Shown here: positions 17,444 through 26,267 of the stretch, one piece after another
Position numbering within the stretch: the stretch's first letter is position 1
Layout of the letters: the number at the start of each line of letters is the position of its first letter
Origin: Microbispora corallina
GTDB taxonomy: Bacteria; Actinomycetota; Actinomycetes; Streptosporangiales; Streptosporangiaceae
NCBI RefSeq assembly: GCF_016863035.1
Contig: NZ_BOOC01000011.1
Location: 62,001-126,000, forward strand
Reading direction: 5' to 3'
DNA: 64,000 bases
Notes under the pieces: generated by a model
The model's input: only the letters and a program-made list of their open reading frames with translations
What the model was told of the DNA's origin: nothing
Database searches by the model: none
Made by a program: the position numbers and the translations under genes

Positions 17444-18619
17444 TCACCCCTGCCTCCCGCCCCCGCCCCCGCCCCCGCCCCCGCCCCCGCCCGCGTCGGC
17501 GGGGCGGGGAAGGCCGAGGACGCGTTCGGCGACGATCGTGCGCTGGATCTCGTTGGTCCCGGCGTAGACGGGCCCGGCGAGGGCGAAGACGTACCCCTCC
17601 AGCCACGGGCCGGCGAGCTCGCCGCCGGGGCCGAGGAGGTCGAGCGCGGTCTCGTGCAGCGCGAGGTCCAGCTCCGACCAGAAGATCTTGTTGATGCTCG
17701 CGGCGGCCCCCGGGTCCTCGGCCCGGGAGACCGTCTCGTACCCCTTGAGCCGGTACGCGCGGGCCCGGATCCAGGCGTCCGCGACCCGGTCCGCCGTCGC
17801 GGTGTCGGACGGGTCGCCGCGCTCGCGCCACAGGGACACCAGCCGGTCGGCGGCGGCCGTGAACCGCCCGGGGCTGCGCAGGGCCAGCCCCCGCTCGCTG
17901 CCCGCCGTGCTCATGGCGACCCGCCACCCGTCCCCGGGCGCGCCGACGACGTCGCGGTCGGGCACGAAGACCCGGTCGAGGAACAGCTCGGCGAAGGCCG
18001 GCTTGCCGTCCAGGCGGCCGATCGGGCGGCGGGTGACGCCCTCGGCGTCCAGGCAGAACATCGCGTACGTCAGCCCGCGGTGCCGCCCGGCCCCGGGATC
18101 GGAGCGGAACAGGCCGAAGCCCCGGTCGGCGAACGCCGCACGGGAGCTCCACGTCTTCTGGCCGTCGAGCAGCCAGCCGCCGTCGCACCGCGTCGCGGTG
18201 GCCCGTACGGCGGCCAGGTCGCTGCCCGCCCCGGGCTCCGACCACGCCTGGGCCCACACGACCTCGCCCGAGGCCATAGCCGGCAGCACGCGGTCGAGCT
18301 GTTCGGGCGTCCCGTGCCGGAACAACGTGGGCGCGAGCAGGTTGACGCCGTTCTGGCTCACCCTGGCCGGCGCGCCGGCCGCCCAGTACTCCTCCTCGAA
18401 GACCAGCCACTCCAGTGGGGTGGCGTCCCGGCCGCCGTACCGCGCGGGCCAGGAGACCACCGACAGGCCCGCGTCGTGCAGGGTGCGCTCCCAGGCGCGG
18501 TGGGCGGCGAAGCCCTCGGCGGTCTCCAGGGAGGGCGGCGGGACGGCCGGAACGTGCTCCCGCAGCCACGCGCGCACCTCCGCCCGGAACGGCTCGGCCT
18601 CCGACAGATCAAGATCCAT
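17444..18619 (-). CDS. fadE31: acyl-CoA dehydrogenase FadE31
   Basis: 391 aa FAD acyl-CoA dehydrogenase. GLSVVSWPARYGGRDA, AQAWSEPGAGSDLA, DGQKTWSSRAAFADRGFGLF, WRVAMSTAGSERGLALRSP and YAGTNEIQRTI strongly recall mycobacterial FadE31, a HIP-pathway enzyme that pairs with FadE32/33. It overlaps the upstream crotonase gene by 11 bases. The C-terminus ends in twelve glycines encoded by a (GCCCCC)5 run on the plus strand, absent from relatives I remember and possibly unstable in length. Confidence 0.85.
   Translation of the reverse strand: MDLDLSEAEPFRAEVRAWLREHVPAVPPPSLETAEGFAAHRAWERTLHDAGLSVVSWPARYGGRDATPLEWLVFEEEYWAAGAPARVSQNGVNLLAPTLFRHGTPEQLDRVLPAMASGEVVWAQAWSEPGAGSDLAAVRATATRCDGGWLLDGQKTWSSRAAFADRGFGLFRSDPGAGRHRGLTYAMFCLDAEGVTRRPIGRLDGKPAFAELFLDRVFVPDRDVVGAPGDGWRVAMSTAGSERGLALRSPGRFTAAADRLVSLWRERGDPSDTATADRVADAWIRARAYRLKGYETVSRAEDPGAAASINKIFWSELDLALHETALDLLGPGGELAGPWLEGYVFALAGPVYAGTNEIQRTIVAERVLGLPRPADAGGGGGGGGGGGGRQG
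17459..17488. repeat. (GCCCCC)5 hexanucleotide microsatellite
   Basis: Five uninterrupted GCCCCC units inside the fadE31 3' end. The coding strand therefore has five G5 runs and could form a G-quadruplex; unit gain or loss changes the glycine count in frame. Confidence 0.9.
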
Positions 18620-19448
18620 CGGCCGCCGCCCGCATGCTCCGGGCGTCCATGCCGCCCAGCGGGTCGGCCCCCGTCTCCGCGTTGTGCGCGTGCGCGAGGT
18701 GGTGCAGCCCGAAGGCCGAGTCCATGCCTGCGTGCATGCCCTGCAGGTCCTCGGCCTGGTTGACGGCCTTCTTGGCCAGCGCGAGGCCGAGGCGCGGCAT
18801 GGCGGCGATCCGCCCGGCCAGCGCCAGCGTCTCCGCCTCCAGGTCGGCCCGCGGCACGACCCGGTTCACCATCCCCACCTCGTACGCCCGCCGGGCCGGC
18901 ATCCGGTCGCCGGTGAACAGCAGCTCCTTGGCCACCCGGGGCGGCATGACCCACGGGTGCGCGAAGTATTCGACGCCGGGGATGCCCATCCGCACCACCG
19001 GGTCGGCGAAGAACGCGTCCTCGGAGGCCACGATCAGGTCGCACACCCAGGCGAGCATCAGCCCTCCCGCGACGCAGGCGCCCTGCACCATCGCGATCAT
19101 CGGCTTGGGCAGCTCCCGCCACCGGCGGCACATCCCGAGGTACACCTCGGACTCCCGGGCGAGCCTGCTCTCCGCGCCCTGCTTGCCGACGTGGTCCCAC
19201 CACAGCCCGGCCCTGCGCTCGAACGTGACGCCGGCGTCGCGGCCGGGCGTGCCGATGTCGTGCCCCGCCGAGAAGTGCGGGCCCTCCCCGCCCAGCACGA
19301 CCACCCGTACGTCGTCGTCGGCCGCGGCCCGGTAGAAGGCCTCGTCCAGCGCGTACGTCATGGCCGAGTTCTGCGCGTTGCGGTACTCGGGGCGGTCCAT
19401 GGTCACGACCGCCACCGGCCCGCGCCGCGCGTACCGCACGACGGACAT
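18609..19448 (-). CDS. enoyl-CoA hydratase/crotonase family protein
   Basis: 279 aa crotonase: HFSAGHDIGTPG and QGACVAGGLMLAWVCDLIVA carry the two oxyanion-hole loops, followed by DPVVRMGIPGVEYFAHPW. First gene of the minus-strand operon crotonase-fadE31-fadE32/33, divergent from ipdF across a KstR2-type operator. It presumably hydrates the FadE31 product; exact substrate unknown. It is different from EchA20 at 12,084. Confidence 0.82.
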   Translation of the reverse strand: MSVVRYARRGPVAVVTMDRPEYRNAQNSAMTYALDEAFYRAAADDDVRVVVLGGEGPHFSAGHDIGTPGRDAGVTFERRAGLWWDHVGKQGAESRLARESEVYLGMCRRWRELPKPMIAMVQGACVAGGLMLAWVCDLIVASEDAFFADPVVRMGIPGVEYFAHPWVMPPRVAKELLFTGDRMPARRAYEVGMVNRVVPRADLEAETLALAGRIAAMPRLGLALAKKAVNQAEDLQGMHAGMDSAFGLHHLAHAHNAETGADPLGGMDARSMRAAADGS

Positions 19449-19463
19449 GGCGACCCTCTCATT

Positions 19464-19483
19464 GTTTCTAACAATCGTTTGGT
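19464..19483. promoter_or_regulatory. KstR2-type operator between crotonase/fadE31 and ipdF-kstR2-fadA6
   Basis: GTTTCTAACAATCGTTTGGT. The core 19470-19483 fits AnCAA-N4-TTGnT and extends to an imperfect CTAnCAAnCGnTTGnTAG palindrome. It differs from the 12051 site at two positions. Placed to control both divergent operons, including kstR2 itself. Confidence 0.78.
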
Positions 19484-19547
19484 AGAGTAACTCATCGAGG
19501 GTCCGTCGAGGAGGGCCGCCCCGCGGCCGGTTTGGAGGAGCCGGGTC

Positions 19548-20324
19548 ATGCGCCCGTCCTATGTCCCGGGGCACGGCCTGCTCCGCGGCCGGGTGGCCGT
19601 GGTCACCGCCGCCGCGGGCACCGGCATCGGCGGCGCCTGCGCCCGCCGCCTGCTGGAGGAGGGCGCGCGGGTGCTGATCAGCGACGCCCACGAACGGCGG
19701 CTGGCCGACGCCCTCGCCGCGCTGGAGAAGGAGTTCGGCCCGGGGACGGTCGCCGCGGCGCCGTGCGACGTGACCCGCGAGGACCAGGTCCAGGGGATGT
19801 TCGCGGCGGCCGAGGACCGCTTCGGCCCGGTCGACGTGGCGGTCAACAACGCCGGCCTCGGCGGTACGGTGAACCTCGTCGACATGACCGACGAGCAGTG
19901 GAGCCGCGTGCTGGACGTGACCCTCAACGGCACGATGCGCTGCACACGGGCCGCGCTCGCGCGCATGCAGCCCCGCGGGCGCGGGGTCGTCGTCAACAAC
20001 GCGTCGGTGCTCGGGTGGCGAGCCCAGGAGGGCCAGGCGCACTACGCGGCGGCCAAGGCCGGCGTCATGGCGCTGACCCGGTGCGCCGCCCTCGAGGCCG
20101 CGCCGTACGGCGTGCGGGTCAACGCGGTCGCGCCCTCGCTGGCCATGCACCCCCACCTGGTGAAGGCGACCTCGGCCGGGACGCTGGCCGAGCTCACCGC
20201 CCGGGAGGCGTTCGGGCGGGCGGCCGAGCCGTGGGAGGTCGCCAACGTCGTCGTGTTCCTCGCCAGCGACTACTCCTCGTACATGACCGGGGAGACCGTC
20301 TCGGTCTCCGGCCAGCATCCCTGA
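19548..20324 (+). CDS. ipdF: SDR IpdF (5-hydroxy-HIP-CoA dehydrogenase type)
   Basis: 258 aa SDR: TAAAGTGIGGACARRL cofactor loop, NNAGLGG, NNASVLGW, YAAAKAG and a C-terminal TGETVSVSGQHP. It directly precedes kstR2 and fadA6, the same neighbourhood as Rv3559c/IpdF, which oxidises the 5-hydroxy group of the HIP-CoA intermediate. ATG 19548 follows a strong GGAGGAG. Confidence 0.82.
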   Translation: MRPSYVPGHGLLRGRVAVVTAAAGTGIGGACARRLLEEGARVLISDAHERRLADALAALEKEFGPGTVAAAPCDVTREDQVQGMFAAAEDRFGPVDVAVNNAGLGGTVNLVDMTDEQWSRVLDVTLNGTMRCTRAALARMQPRGRGVVVNNASVLGWRAQEGQAHYAAAKAGVMALTRCAALEAAPYGVRVNAVAPSLAMHPHLVKATSAGTLAELTAREAFGRAAEPWEVANVVVFLASDYSSYMTGETVSVSGQHP

Positions 20325-20339
20325 AAGGTCCGCCCGTCC

Positions 20340-20957
20340 ATGAGCCCACGACGCCGCGACTCGGAGAGCGCCGCCGCCGCCCGCGCCGAGCGGAGGGCGG
20401 AGCTGCTCGGCGCCGCCGCGAAGGTGTTCGCGTCCCGGGGGTACGCCGCCACCACGGTCCGGGAGGTGGCCGACGCCGCCGGCATGCTCGGCGGCAGCCT
20501 CTACTACCACTTCGACTCGAAGGAGTCGATGGTCGACGAGATCCTCTCGACGTTCCTCACCGACATGTGGGCGGCCTACGACCGCGTCCTCGCGTCCGAC
20601 CTGAGCGCCCGGGAGACCTTCCAGGCGCTGGTCGCCGAGTCGTTCCGGTGCATCGACCGCTACCGCGAGGCCGTCGTCATCTACCAGAACGAGTCGAAGC
20701 TGCTGGGCGAGAGCCCGCGCTTCGCCTATCTGGCCGAGTCGCAGCGCCGATTCCGCGAGATGTGGCTGTCGGTGCTCGACCGGGGCGTGATGGACGGCGT
20801 CTTCCGCGCCGACCTCGACACGGGGCTGCTCTACCGGTTCGTGCGCGACACCGTCTGGGTGGCCGCGAGCTGGTACCGCAGCGACGGGCGCCTGCCCGCG
20901 GGCGAGATCGCCCGGCAGTACGTCGCGATGGTCCTGGAGGGGATCCTGAAGGACTGA
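20340..20957 (+). CDS. kstR2: TetR repressor KstR2
   Basis: 205 aa. HTH residues TTVREVADAAGMLGGSLYYH then FDSKESMVDEIL, and ligand-domain blocks YREAVVIYQNESKLL, FREMWLSVLDRGV and FVRDTVWVAASWYR closely follow remembered KstR2, the repressor of ring C/D catabolism released by HIP-CoA. It sits between ipdF and fadA6 as in mycobacteria. KstR2-like operators at 12051 and 19464 support the call. Confidence 0.9.
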   Translation: MSPRRRDSESAAAARAERRAELLGAAAKVFASRGYAATTVREVADAAGMLGGSLYYHFDSKESMVDEILSTFLTDMWAAYDRVLASDLSARETFQALVAESFRCIDRYREAVVIYQNESKLLGESPRFAYLAESQRRFREMWLSVLDRGVMDGVFRADLDTGLLYRFVRDTVWVAASWYRSDGRLPAGEIARQYVAMVLEGILKD

Positions 20958-20966
20958 GGAGGTCCG

Positions 20967-22133
20967 ATGGCCGCGACGCCCGAGGCCTACATCGCCGGCG
21001 CCGTGCGCACGCCCGTGGGCAGGCGCGGCGGGGGGCTGTCCCTGGTCCACCCCGCGGACCTCGGCGCCCACGTGCTGGCCGCGCTCGTGGAGCGCACGGG
21101 GATCGACCCGGCGGCCGTGGACGACGTCGTCTTCGGCTGCGTCGACGCCGTCGGGCCCCAGGCCGGGGACGTCGCCCGCACCTGCTGGCTCGCGGCCGGG
21201 CTGCCCGAGGAGGTGCCCGGCGTCACGGTCGACCGGCAGTGCGGGTCGTCGCAGCAGGCCGTCCACTTCGCGGCGCAGGCCGTCATGTCCGGCACCGCCG
21301 ACCTCGTGGTGGCGGGCGGCGTGCAGAACATGTCGCAGATCCCCATCGCGTACGCCTCGCTCGGCGCGGCCGAGTCCCTGGGGCTCACCGAGGGTCCCTT
21401 CGCGGGCTCGCGCGGGTGGCGGGCGCGGTACGGCGAGCAGGAGGTGTCCCAGTTCCGGGGGGCCGAGATGATCGCCGATCGGTGGGGGATCACACGGGCC
21501 GCGATGGAGGAGTTCGCCTACGCCTCGCACGTCCGGGCCGTCCGGGCGGCCGGCGAGGGGCGGTTCGCCCGGGAGATCGCGCCGCTGGAGGGCGTGACGG
21601 CCGACGAGGGGCCGCGACCCGACACCTCGCCGGAGAAGATGGCGGCGCTGCGGCCGCTCGTCGAGGGCGGCCGCCTCACGGCCGCGGTCGCCTCGCAGAT
21701 CTCCGACGGCGCGGCGGCCCTGCTGGTGGCGTCCGGACGGGCGCTGCGGACCCACGGGCTGACGCCCCGCGCCCGGATCCACCACCTGTCCGCCCGGGGG
21801 GAGGACCCCGTCCGCATGCTGTCGGCCCCCATCCCCGCGACCGCGTACGCGCTGAAGAAGGCGGGCATGACGATCGGGGACCTCGACCACGTGGAAATCA
21901 ACGAGGCGTTCGCCTCCGTGGTGCTGGCGTGGCTGAAGGAGTTCGACGTCGACCCGGGACTGGTCAACCCCAACGGCGGGGCCATCGCGCTCGGCCACCC
22001 CCTCGGCGCGACCGGGGCCCGCCTGATGACCACCATGCTCCACGAACTGGAGCGCACCGGCGGCCGCTACGGCCTGCAGACGATGTGCGAGGGCGGCGGC
22101 CAGGCCAACGTGACGATCCTCGAACGCCTCTGA
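20967..22133 (+). CDS. fadA6: acetyl-CoA acetyltransferase FadA6
   Basis: 388 aa thiolase with all catalytic residues: nucleophile C92 in RQCGSSQQ, His in GHPLGATG and the second Cys in MCEGGGQAN. In the KstR2 regulon FadA6 cleaves a late acyl-CoA from the opened D ring. Nine bp separate it from kstR2; last gene of the operon. Confidence 0.88.
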   Translation: MAATPEAYIAGAVRTPVGRRGGGLSLVHPADLGAHVLAALVERTGIDPAAVDDVVFGCVDAVGPQAGDVARTCWLAAGLPEEVPGVTVDRQCGSSQQAVHFAAQAVMSGTADLVVAGGVQNMSQIPIAYASLGAAESLGLTEGPFAGSRGWRARYGEQEVSQFRGAEMIADRWGITRAAMEEFAYASHVRAVRAAGEGRFAREIAPLEGVTADEGPRPDTSPEKMAALRPLVEGGRLTAAVASQISDGAAALLVASGRALRTHGLTPRARIHHLSARGEDPVRMLSAPIPATAYALKKAGMTIGDLDHVEINEAFASVVLAWLKEFDVDPGLVNPNGGAIALGHPLGATGARLMTTMLHELERTGGRYGLQTMCEGGGQANVTILERL

Positions 22134-22175
22134 CCGCGTCACCCGTCGCGGTCCCGGTCGTGGTTCCGGTCGCGG

Positions 22176-22757
22176 TCAGGCCCCCACGAGCCGCCGTACG
22201 GCCTCGACGACGGCCGCGCGGTGCCCGGCCGCCTCTTCCGCGCGGAAGCCGGGCGGGACGTGGGGGCTGGCGGGCGTCCACGCGCTCGCGAGGGCGAGGA
22301 CGAAGACCAGCAGGTCCTCGGGGGCGAAGTCCCCTGACCGCGGCCGCGCGGCCTGGGCGAGGGCCTCGGTCTTGCGCCGCATCGAGTCGCTCAGGCCCTC
22401 CGGCGCGCGGCCGGTGCCCGCGCGCTCCAGGCGGTGCCAGGTGGCCAGCCTGAGCTGGTGGGGGTGGCCGAGGAGGTAGTCGAACAGCCGTCCCGCGTAG
22501 CCCGGCAGGTCGTCCGGCGTGAACGGCACCTCGTCGAGCAGGCGGGTGACGTGGGCGTCCATCACCGCGTCGAACAGCCCGTCCTTGTTGCCGAAGTACG
22601 TGTAGATCAGCGCCTTGTTGGCCTTCGCCGCGGCGCCGATGCGGTCGACCCTGGCCCCCGCGATCCCGTGGGCCGCGAACTCGTCGGTCGCCGCCCGGAG
22701 CAGGCGCGCCCTGGTCGCGTCGGGATCGCGGGTCCTCCCGCGCTCGTCGTCCGGCAT
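22176..22757 (-). CDS. TetR-family regulator
   Basis: 193 aa: N-terminal HTH with GARVDRIGAAAKANKALIYT and YFGNKDGLFDAV, then a helical effector domain. Divergent from the SDR at 22,851, with an AT-rich 93-bp spacer containing a candidate operator, so local autoregulation with the SDR is likely. Confidence 0.82.
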   Translation of the reverse strand: MPDDERGRTRDPDATRARLLRAATDEFAAHGIAGARVDRIGAAAKANKALIYTYFGNKDGLFDAVMDAHVTRLLDEVPFTPDDLPGYAGRLFDYLLGHPHQLRLATWHRLERAGTGRAPEGLSDSMRRKTEALAQAARPRSGDFAPEDLLVFVLALASAWTPASPHVPPGFRAEEAAGHRAAVVEAVRRLVGA

Positions 22758-22822
22758 GCGATCAGCATAACCAACTAACTGTTCATTTGCTTGCCGTCGG
22801 CGTCGTGGGCTAGCGTGCTAGC

Positions 22823-22840
22823 TAAACAACCAGTTATTTA
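22823..22840. promoter_or_regulatory. candidate TetR operator before the 22,851 SDR
   Basis: TAAA-C-AAC-CA-GTT-A-TTTA, an imperfect 18-bp palindrome that is AT-rich against a GC-rich background, ending just before the GGAGG ribosome site. A second AT-rich AAC/GTT stretch lies at 22,769-22,786. Confidence 0.5.
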
Positions 22841-22850
22841 GGAGGCGGAC

Positions 22851-23702
22851 ATGGCGACGACCTGGCTGATCACCGGCACTTCCCGGGGGCTCGGGCACGA
22901 GCTGGCGAAGGCGGTCCTGGAGCAGGGCGACCGGCTCGTGGCGACGGCCCGCCGTCCGGAGCGGCTCGGCGATCTCGTACGGGCGTACGGCGACCGGGTC
23001 AGGACCGTCGCCCTCGACGTCACCGACGCCGCCGCCGCGCGGGCGGCCGTCGCGACGGCGGTCGAGGAGTTCGGCGGACTCGACGTGGTCGTGAACAACG
23101 CCGGCTACGCCGACTCCGCGCCCATCGAGGAGACCTCGGAGGAGGACCTGCGCGCGCAGTTCGAGACGGACTTCTTCGGGCTGGTGAACGTGACGAAGGC
23201 CGCGCTTCCGGTGCTGCGCGAGCGGCGTTCCGGCACGTTCGTGCAGGTCTCCTCGGTCGGCGGCCGCGTGGGCGGCACGCCGGGGATGGGCGCCTACCAG
23301 GCCGCGAAGTTCGCCGTGGAGGGCTTCTCCGAGGTGCTCGCCAACGAGGTGCGCCCGCTGGGCATCAGGGTCCTGATCGTCGAGCCGGGGGCGTTCCGCA
23401 CCGACTGGCAGGGGTCGTCGATGCGGAGGCCGGCCGTGGGCCCCGACTACGAGGAGACGGTCGGCGCCATGAACCGCTACCGGGACGCCTCCGACGGCCG
23501 CCAGCCCGGAGACCCGGCCCGCGCCGCGCGGATCATCACCCAGGTGGTCGGCATGGAGGACGCGCCGCTGCGCCTGCTGCTCGGCAGCGACGCCGTGGAG
23601 GCCGCGGCCCGCTCGTCGGCGTCCCGGGCGGAGGAGGCCGAGCGGTGGGCCTGGCTCAGCAGGTCAGCCGACTACCCGCTGGAGCAGCCGTCCCGGGCCT
23701 GA
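22851..23702 (+). CDS. SDR family oxidoreductase
   Basis: 283 aa classical SDR: ITGTSRGLGHELA, DVTDA, NNAGYADS, VSSVGGRVG and YQAAKFAVEG. Length and motifs fit the common SDR group typified by oxidoreductases induced through an adjacent TetR. GGAGG stands before ATG 22851. Substrate unknown. Confidence 0.82.
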   Translation: MATTWLITGTSRGLGHELAKAVLEQGDRLVATARRPERLGDLVRAYGDRVRTVALDVTDAAAARAAVATAVEEFGGLDVVVNNAGYADSAPIEETSEEDLRAQFETDFFGLVNVTKAALPVLRERRSGTFVQVSSVGGRVGGTPGMGAYQAAKFAVEGFSEVLANEVRPLGIRVLIVEPGAFRTDWQGSSMRRPAVGPDYEETVGAMNRYRDASDGRQPGDPARAARIITQVVGMEDAPLRLLLGSDAVEAAARSSASRAEEAERWAWLSRSADYPLEQPSRA

Positions 23703-23714
23703 CCGGCCGTGCGA

Positions 23715-24098
23715 TCAGGGGGCGGCGACGTGGCGGACGGCGGCGACGAGAGCGGCGTTGGGCAGCCCCTTGAGCAGGTAGGCGCTCACGCCCGCGTCGC
23801 GCATCTCGCTCATCGACCGGGCGTCGGTGTGGGCGGAGAACGCCATGATCCGCGTGCCGGGGCAGCGCCGCCGGATCTCGCGGGCCGCCCGAGCGCCGCC
23901 GCCTCCGGGCATCCGCACGTCGAGGATGGCGACGGCCGGCGCGTGCAGCACGGCGAGGGCGATGGCCTCGTCGGCGTCGGCCGCCTCCGCCACCACGGAC
24001 AGGTCGGGCTCGGCCTCCAGCACCTCGCGGAGAACCTCGCGGATGATCGGCTCGTCGTCGCCGATCAGGACGGTCAGTGGGCCGGCCCCGGCGGTCAC
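23715..24098 (-). CDS. receiver-only response regulator
   Basis: 127 aa single REC domain: DDE acidic pocket near residue 14, phospho-acceptor Asp in AILDVRMPGGG, conserved Ser in AFSAHTD and Lys in LLKGL. No DNA-binding domain follows before the stop. GTG 24098 overlaps the kinase stop (GTGA), so kinase and regulator are coupled. It probably acts by protein-protein contact or as a phosphate sink. Confidence 0.82.
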   Translation of the reverse strand: MTAGAGPLTVLIGDDEPIIREVLREVLEAEPDLSVVAEAADADEAIALAVLHAPAVAILDVRMPGGGGARAAREIRRRCPGTRIMAFSAHTDARSMSEMRDAGVSAYLLKGLPNAALVAAVRHVAAP

Positions 24099-25576
24099 GG
24101 CAGCGGGTCCTCCTCTCCGTACCTGAGCGCGGGCAGCCAGAACTCGACGCTGGTGCCGCCGCCGGGCCTGCGCCGCACGCCCCACCAGCCGCCGGCCGTC
24201 TCCGCCCGCTCGCGCATCTCGATGAGGCCGAAGTGGCCGGGCCGGGTCACCCCGTCGGCGGCCTCGCCGATCCCGATCCCGTCGTCCGACACCCGGACGA
24301 GGACGCCGTGGTCGACCGACGTCAGCGACACGGCCACGCTCTGGGCCTGGGCGTGCTTCTGGACGTTGGCCAGCGCCTCCTGGCAGATCCGGAAGACGGT
24401 GATGGCGGTCTCGCGGGGCGGCTCCCGGTCCAGGTGGTGCTGCAGCGTGTACGCGAGGCCCGCCCCCGGGGTGATCTCGTCCAGGTAGCTGGTCAGGCCC
24501 TCCACCAGGCCGTTCTGGTCGATGCCCGGCGGGCGCAGGCGGAAGGTCAGGTCACGCAGCCGGCCGATGGCGGCGGCGACGGCCTCGTCGAGACGGGTGA
24601 CGGGCGCCGCGTGCTCCGCGGGCAGCCGGGAGGCCAGCAGTTGCAGGCGCATGCCGACGGCGACCATGGACTGGATGGTGTCGTCGTGCACGTCCCAGGC
24701 GATGCGGCGGCGCTCCAGCTCCTGTGCCCTGACCAGGTGGGCCACCAGCCTGCCGCGCTCGTCGAGGGCGCGCTCGACCGTGCGGCGCTCGGTCATGTCC
24801 CGGGTGACCTTGCCGAAGCCGCGCAGGGTGCCGTCCTCGTCGAACAGGGCGGTGATGACGACGTTGGCCCAGAAGCGGGTGCCGTCCTTGCGGACCCGCC
24901 AGCCCTCGTCCTCCAGCCGTCCCTCGGCGGTGGCGGTCCGCAGCTCGCGGTTGGGCTTGCCCGCGGCCTTGTCCTCCGGCGGGTAGAAGACGGAGAAGTG
25001 GCGCCCGATGATCTCCTCGGCGGCGTACCCCTTGATGCGCTCCGCGCCCGCGTTCCAGCTCACGACCCGGCCCGTGGGGTCGAGCATGAAGATCGCGTAG
25101 TCGAGGACGCCGTGCACCAGCAGGCGGAAGCGCTCCTCGCTCTCGCGCAGCGCCTGCTCGGCCATGCGGCGCTCGGTCGCGTCGCGGACGACCTCGCCGA
25201 AGCCGCGCAGGGTGCCGTCCGCGTCGTACAGGGCGGTGATGACGGAGTTGGCCCAGAAGCGGGTGCCGTCCTTGCGGACCCGCCAGCCCTCGTCCTCGAC
25301 CCGTCCCTCCGCGACGGCGACCTCCAGTTCACGGCCCGGCCTGCCCTCGGCCGTGTCCTCCGGGAGGTAGAAGACGGAGAAGTGGCGCCCGATGATCTCC
25401 TCGGCGGCGTACCCCGCGATGCGCTCGGCACCCGCGTTCCAGCTCACGACGCGGCCTGTGGGGTCGAGCATGAAGATCGCGTAATCGATGACCTTGTCGA
25501 CCAGCAGCCGCAGATCCCGAGGATCGTAGGACGCGTACGCGGGGGGTTCCTGGCCGGCTGACAGGGGATCGGGCAT
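24095..25576 (-). CDS. sensor histidine kinase with two near-identical PAS domains
   Basis: 493 aa, no membrane segments seen. PAS1 (about residues 25-143) and PAS2 (about 151-269) share long identical stretches such as YAIFMLDPTGRVVSWNAGAE and GWRVRKDGTRFWAN, so the domain was recently duplicated. The kinase core is of the NarX/DegS (HisKA_3) type: H-box ERRRIAWDVHDDTIQS and a C-terminal HATPase with DDGIGI. ATG 25576 is taken as the start of homologous sequence. Couples to the downstream receiver protein; the cytosolic PAS ligand is unknown. Confidence 0.83.
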   Translation of the reverse strand: MPDPLSAGQEPPAYASYDPRDLRLLVDKVIDYAIFMLDPTGRVVSWNAGAERIAGYAAEEIIGRHFSVFYLPEDTAEGRPGRELEVAVAEGRVEDEGWRVRKDGTRFWANSVITALYDADGTLRGFGEVVRDATERRMAEQALRESEERFRLLVHGVLDYAIFMLDPTGRVVSWNAGAERIKGYAAEEIIGRHFSVFYPPEDKAAGKPNRELRTATAEGRLEDEGWRVRKDGTRFWANVVITALFDEDGTLRGFGKVTRDMTERRTVERALDERGRLVAHLVRAQELERRRIAWDVHDDTIQSMVAVGMRLQLLASRLPAEHAAPVTRLDEAVAAAIGRLRDLTFRLRPPGIDQNGLVEGLTSYLDEITPGAGLAYTLQHHLDREPPRETAITVFRICQEALANVQKHAQAQSVAVSLTSVDHGVLVRVSDDGIGIGEAADGVTRPGHFGLIEMRERAETAGGWWGVRRRPGGGTSVEFWLPALRYGEEDPLP

Positions 25577-25779
25577 ACCACAGCTTCGCACGTACGGCCA
25601 CGCCTCCGCGTGCCGGAGCCCACGGGAGACGGCGAAGCCGGCCGAGGCGGCCGGGCTCGGCACGGTGACGGGGCCGGGCGGAGTGGCCGAGTCCGGTTCG
25701 GAGATGCGGCGGCGCGGAGTGGCGGGGCGGGGCCGGATGGCGATGCCGGGCCGGAGCGCGGGGCGGGGCATGCCGGGCG

Positions 25780-26244
25780 TCAGGCGATGGCGGGGTCGTG
25801 GCCGCCGACGACGACGGTGAGGTAGGCCTCGAGCTCGCACCACACGACCTTCCCCCGCTGCAGCGGGGACACCCCCCAGCCGGAGCAGAGCCTTCGTACG
25901 ACGTCGAGCCCGGTCCCACCCGGGCCGGGCTCCGCTCCCAGCGGCGGCAGCTCGGCACCGGCGTCGCCGACCTCCACGCGCACCATCGAGGAGCCGCCGG
26001 TCAGGCACAGGGTCGGCGCGCCGCTTCCGTGCCGCAGCGCGTTCGTGACCAGCTCGGAGACGACGAAGATCACATCCTCGTGGTGTCCGCGGTAGCCGCA
26101 GGTGGTGAGGGCGCGCCAGGTCATCTCCCTGGACATGCGGATGCTGTCCAGTCGCTCCGGTAGCTGATGCTCGATCCGGTACGACCGAGGCCCGATGCCC
26201 ATCCGTCCACTCTCCGCGACGGACGGGGCGGGCGCGAGACGCAT
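25780..26244 (-). CDS. RsbW-like HATPase-fold regulator
   Basis: 154 aa single GHKL ATPase domain: VVSELVTNALRHGSG N-box, VEVGDAG and GGTGLDVVRRL. Such proteins are anti-sigma/serine kinase-like regulators in actinobacteria. ATG 26202 is an alternative, shorter start with GGAG upstream. It lies between a NarL-type regulator and the PAS kinase, all on the minus strand. Confidence 0.75.
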   Translation of the reverse strand: MRLAPAPSVAESGRMGIGPRSYRIEHQLPERLDSIRMSREMTWRALTTCGYRGHHEDVIFVVSELVTNALRHGSGAPTLCLTGGSSMVRVEVGDAGAELPPLGAEPGPGGTGLDVVRRLCSGWGVSPLQRGKVVWCELEAYLTVVVGGHDPAIA

Positions 26245-26267
26245 GCGGGCCGCGTCCTCAGGTGCGT

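Noticed and set aside
17459..17488. CRISPR-like or minisatellite array
   Set aside because: Uniform hexamers without spacers, inside a coding gene; a microsatellite.
18609..22142. Very long minus-strand open frame opposite ipdF, kstR2 and fadA6
   Set aside because: Only its last 279 codons (crotonase) have family sequence; the rest is antisense to three recognisable genes and reflects high GC.
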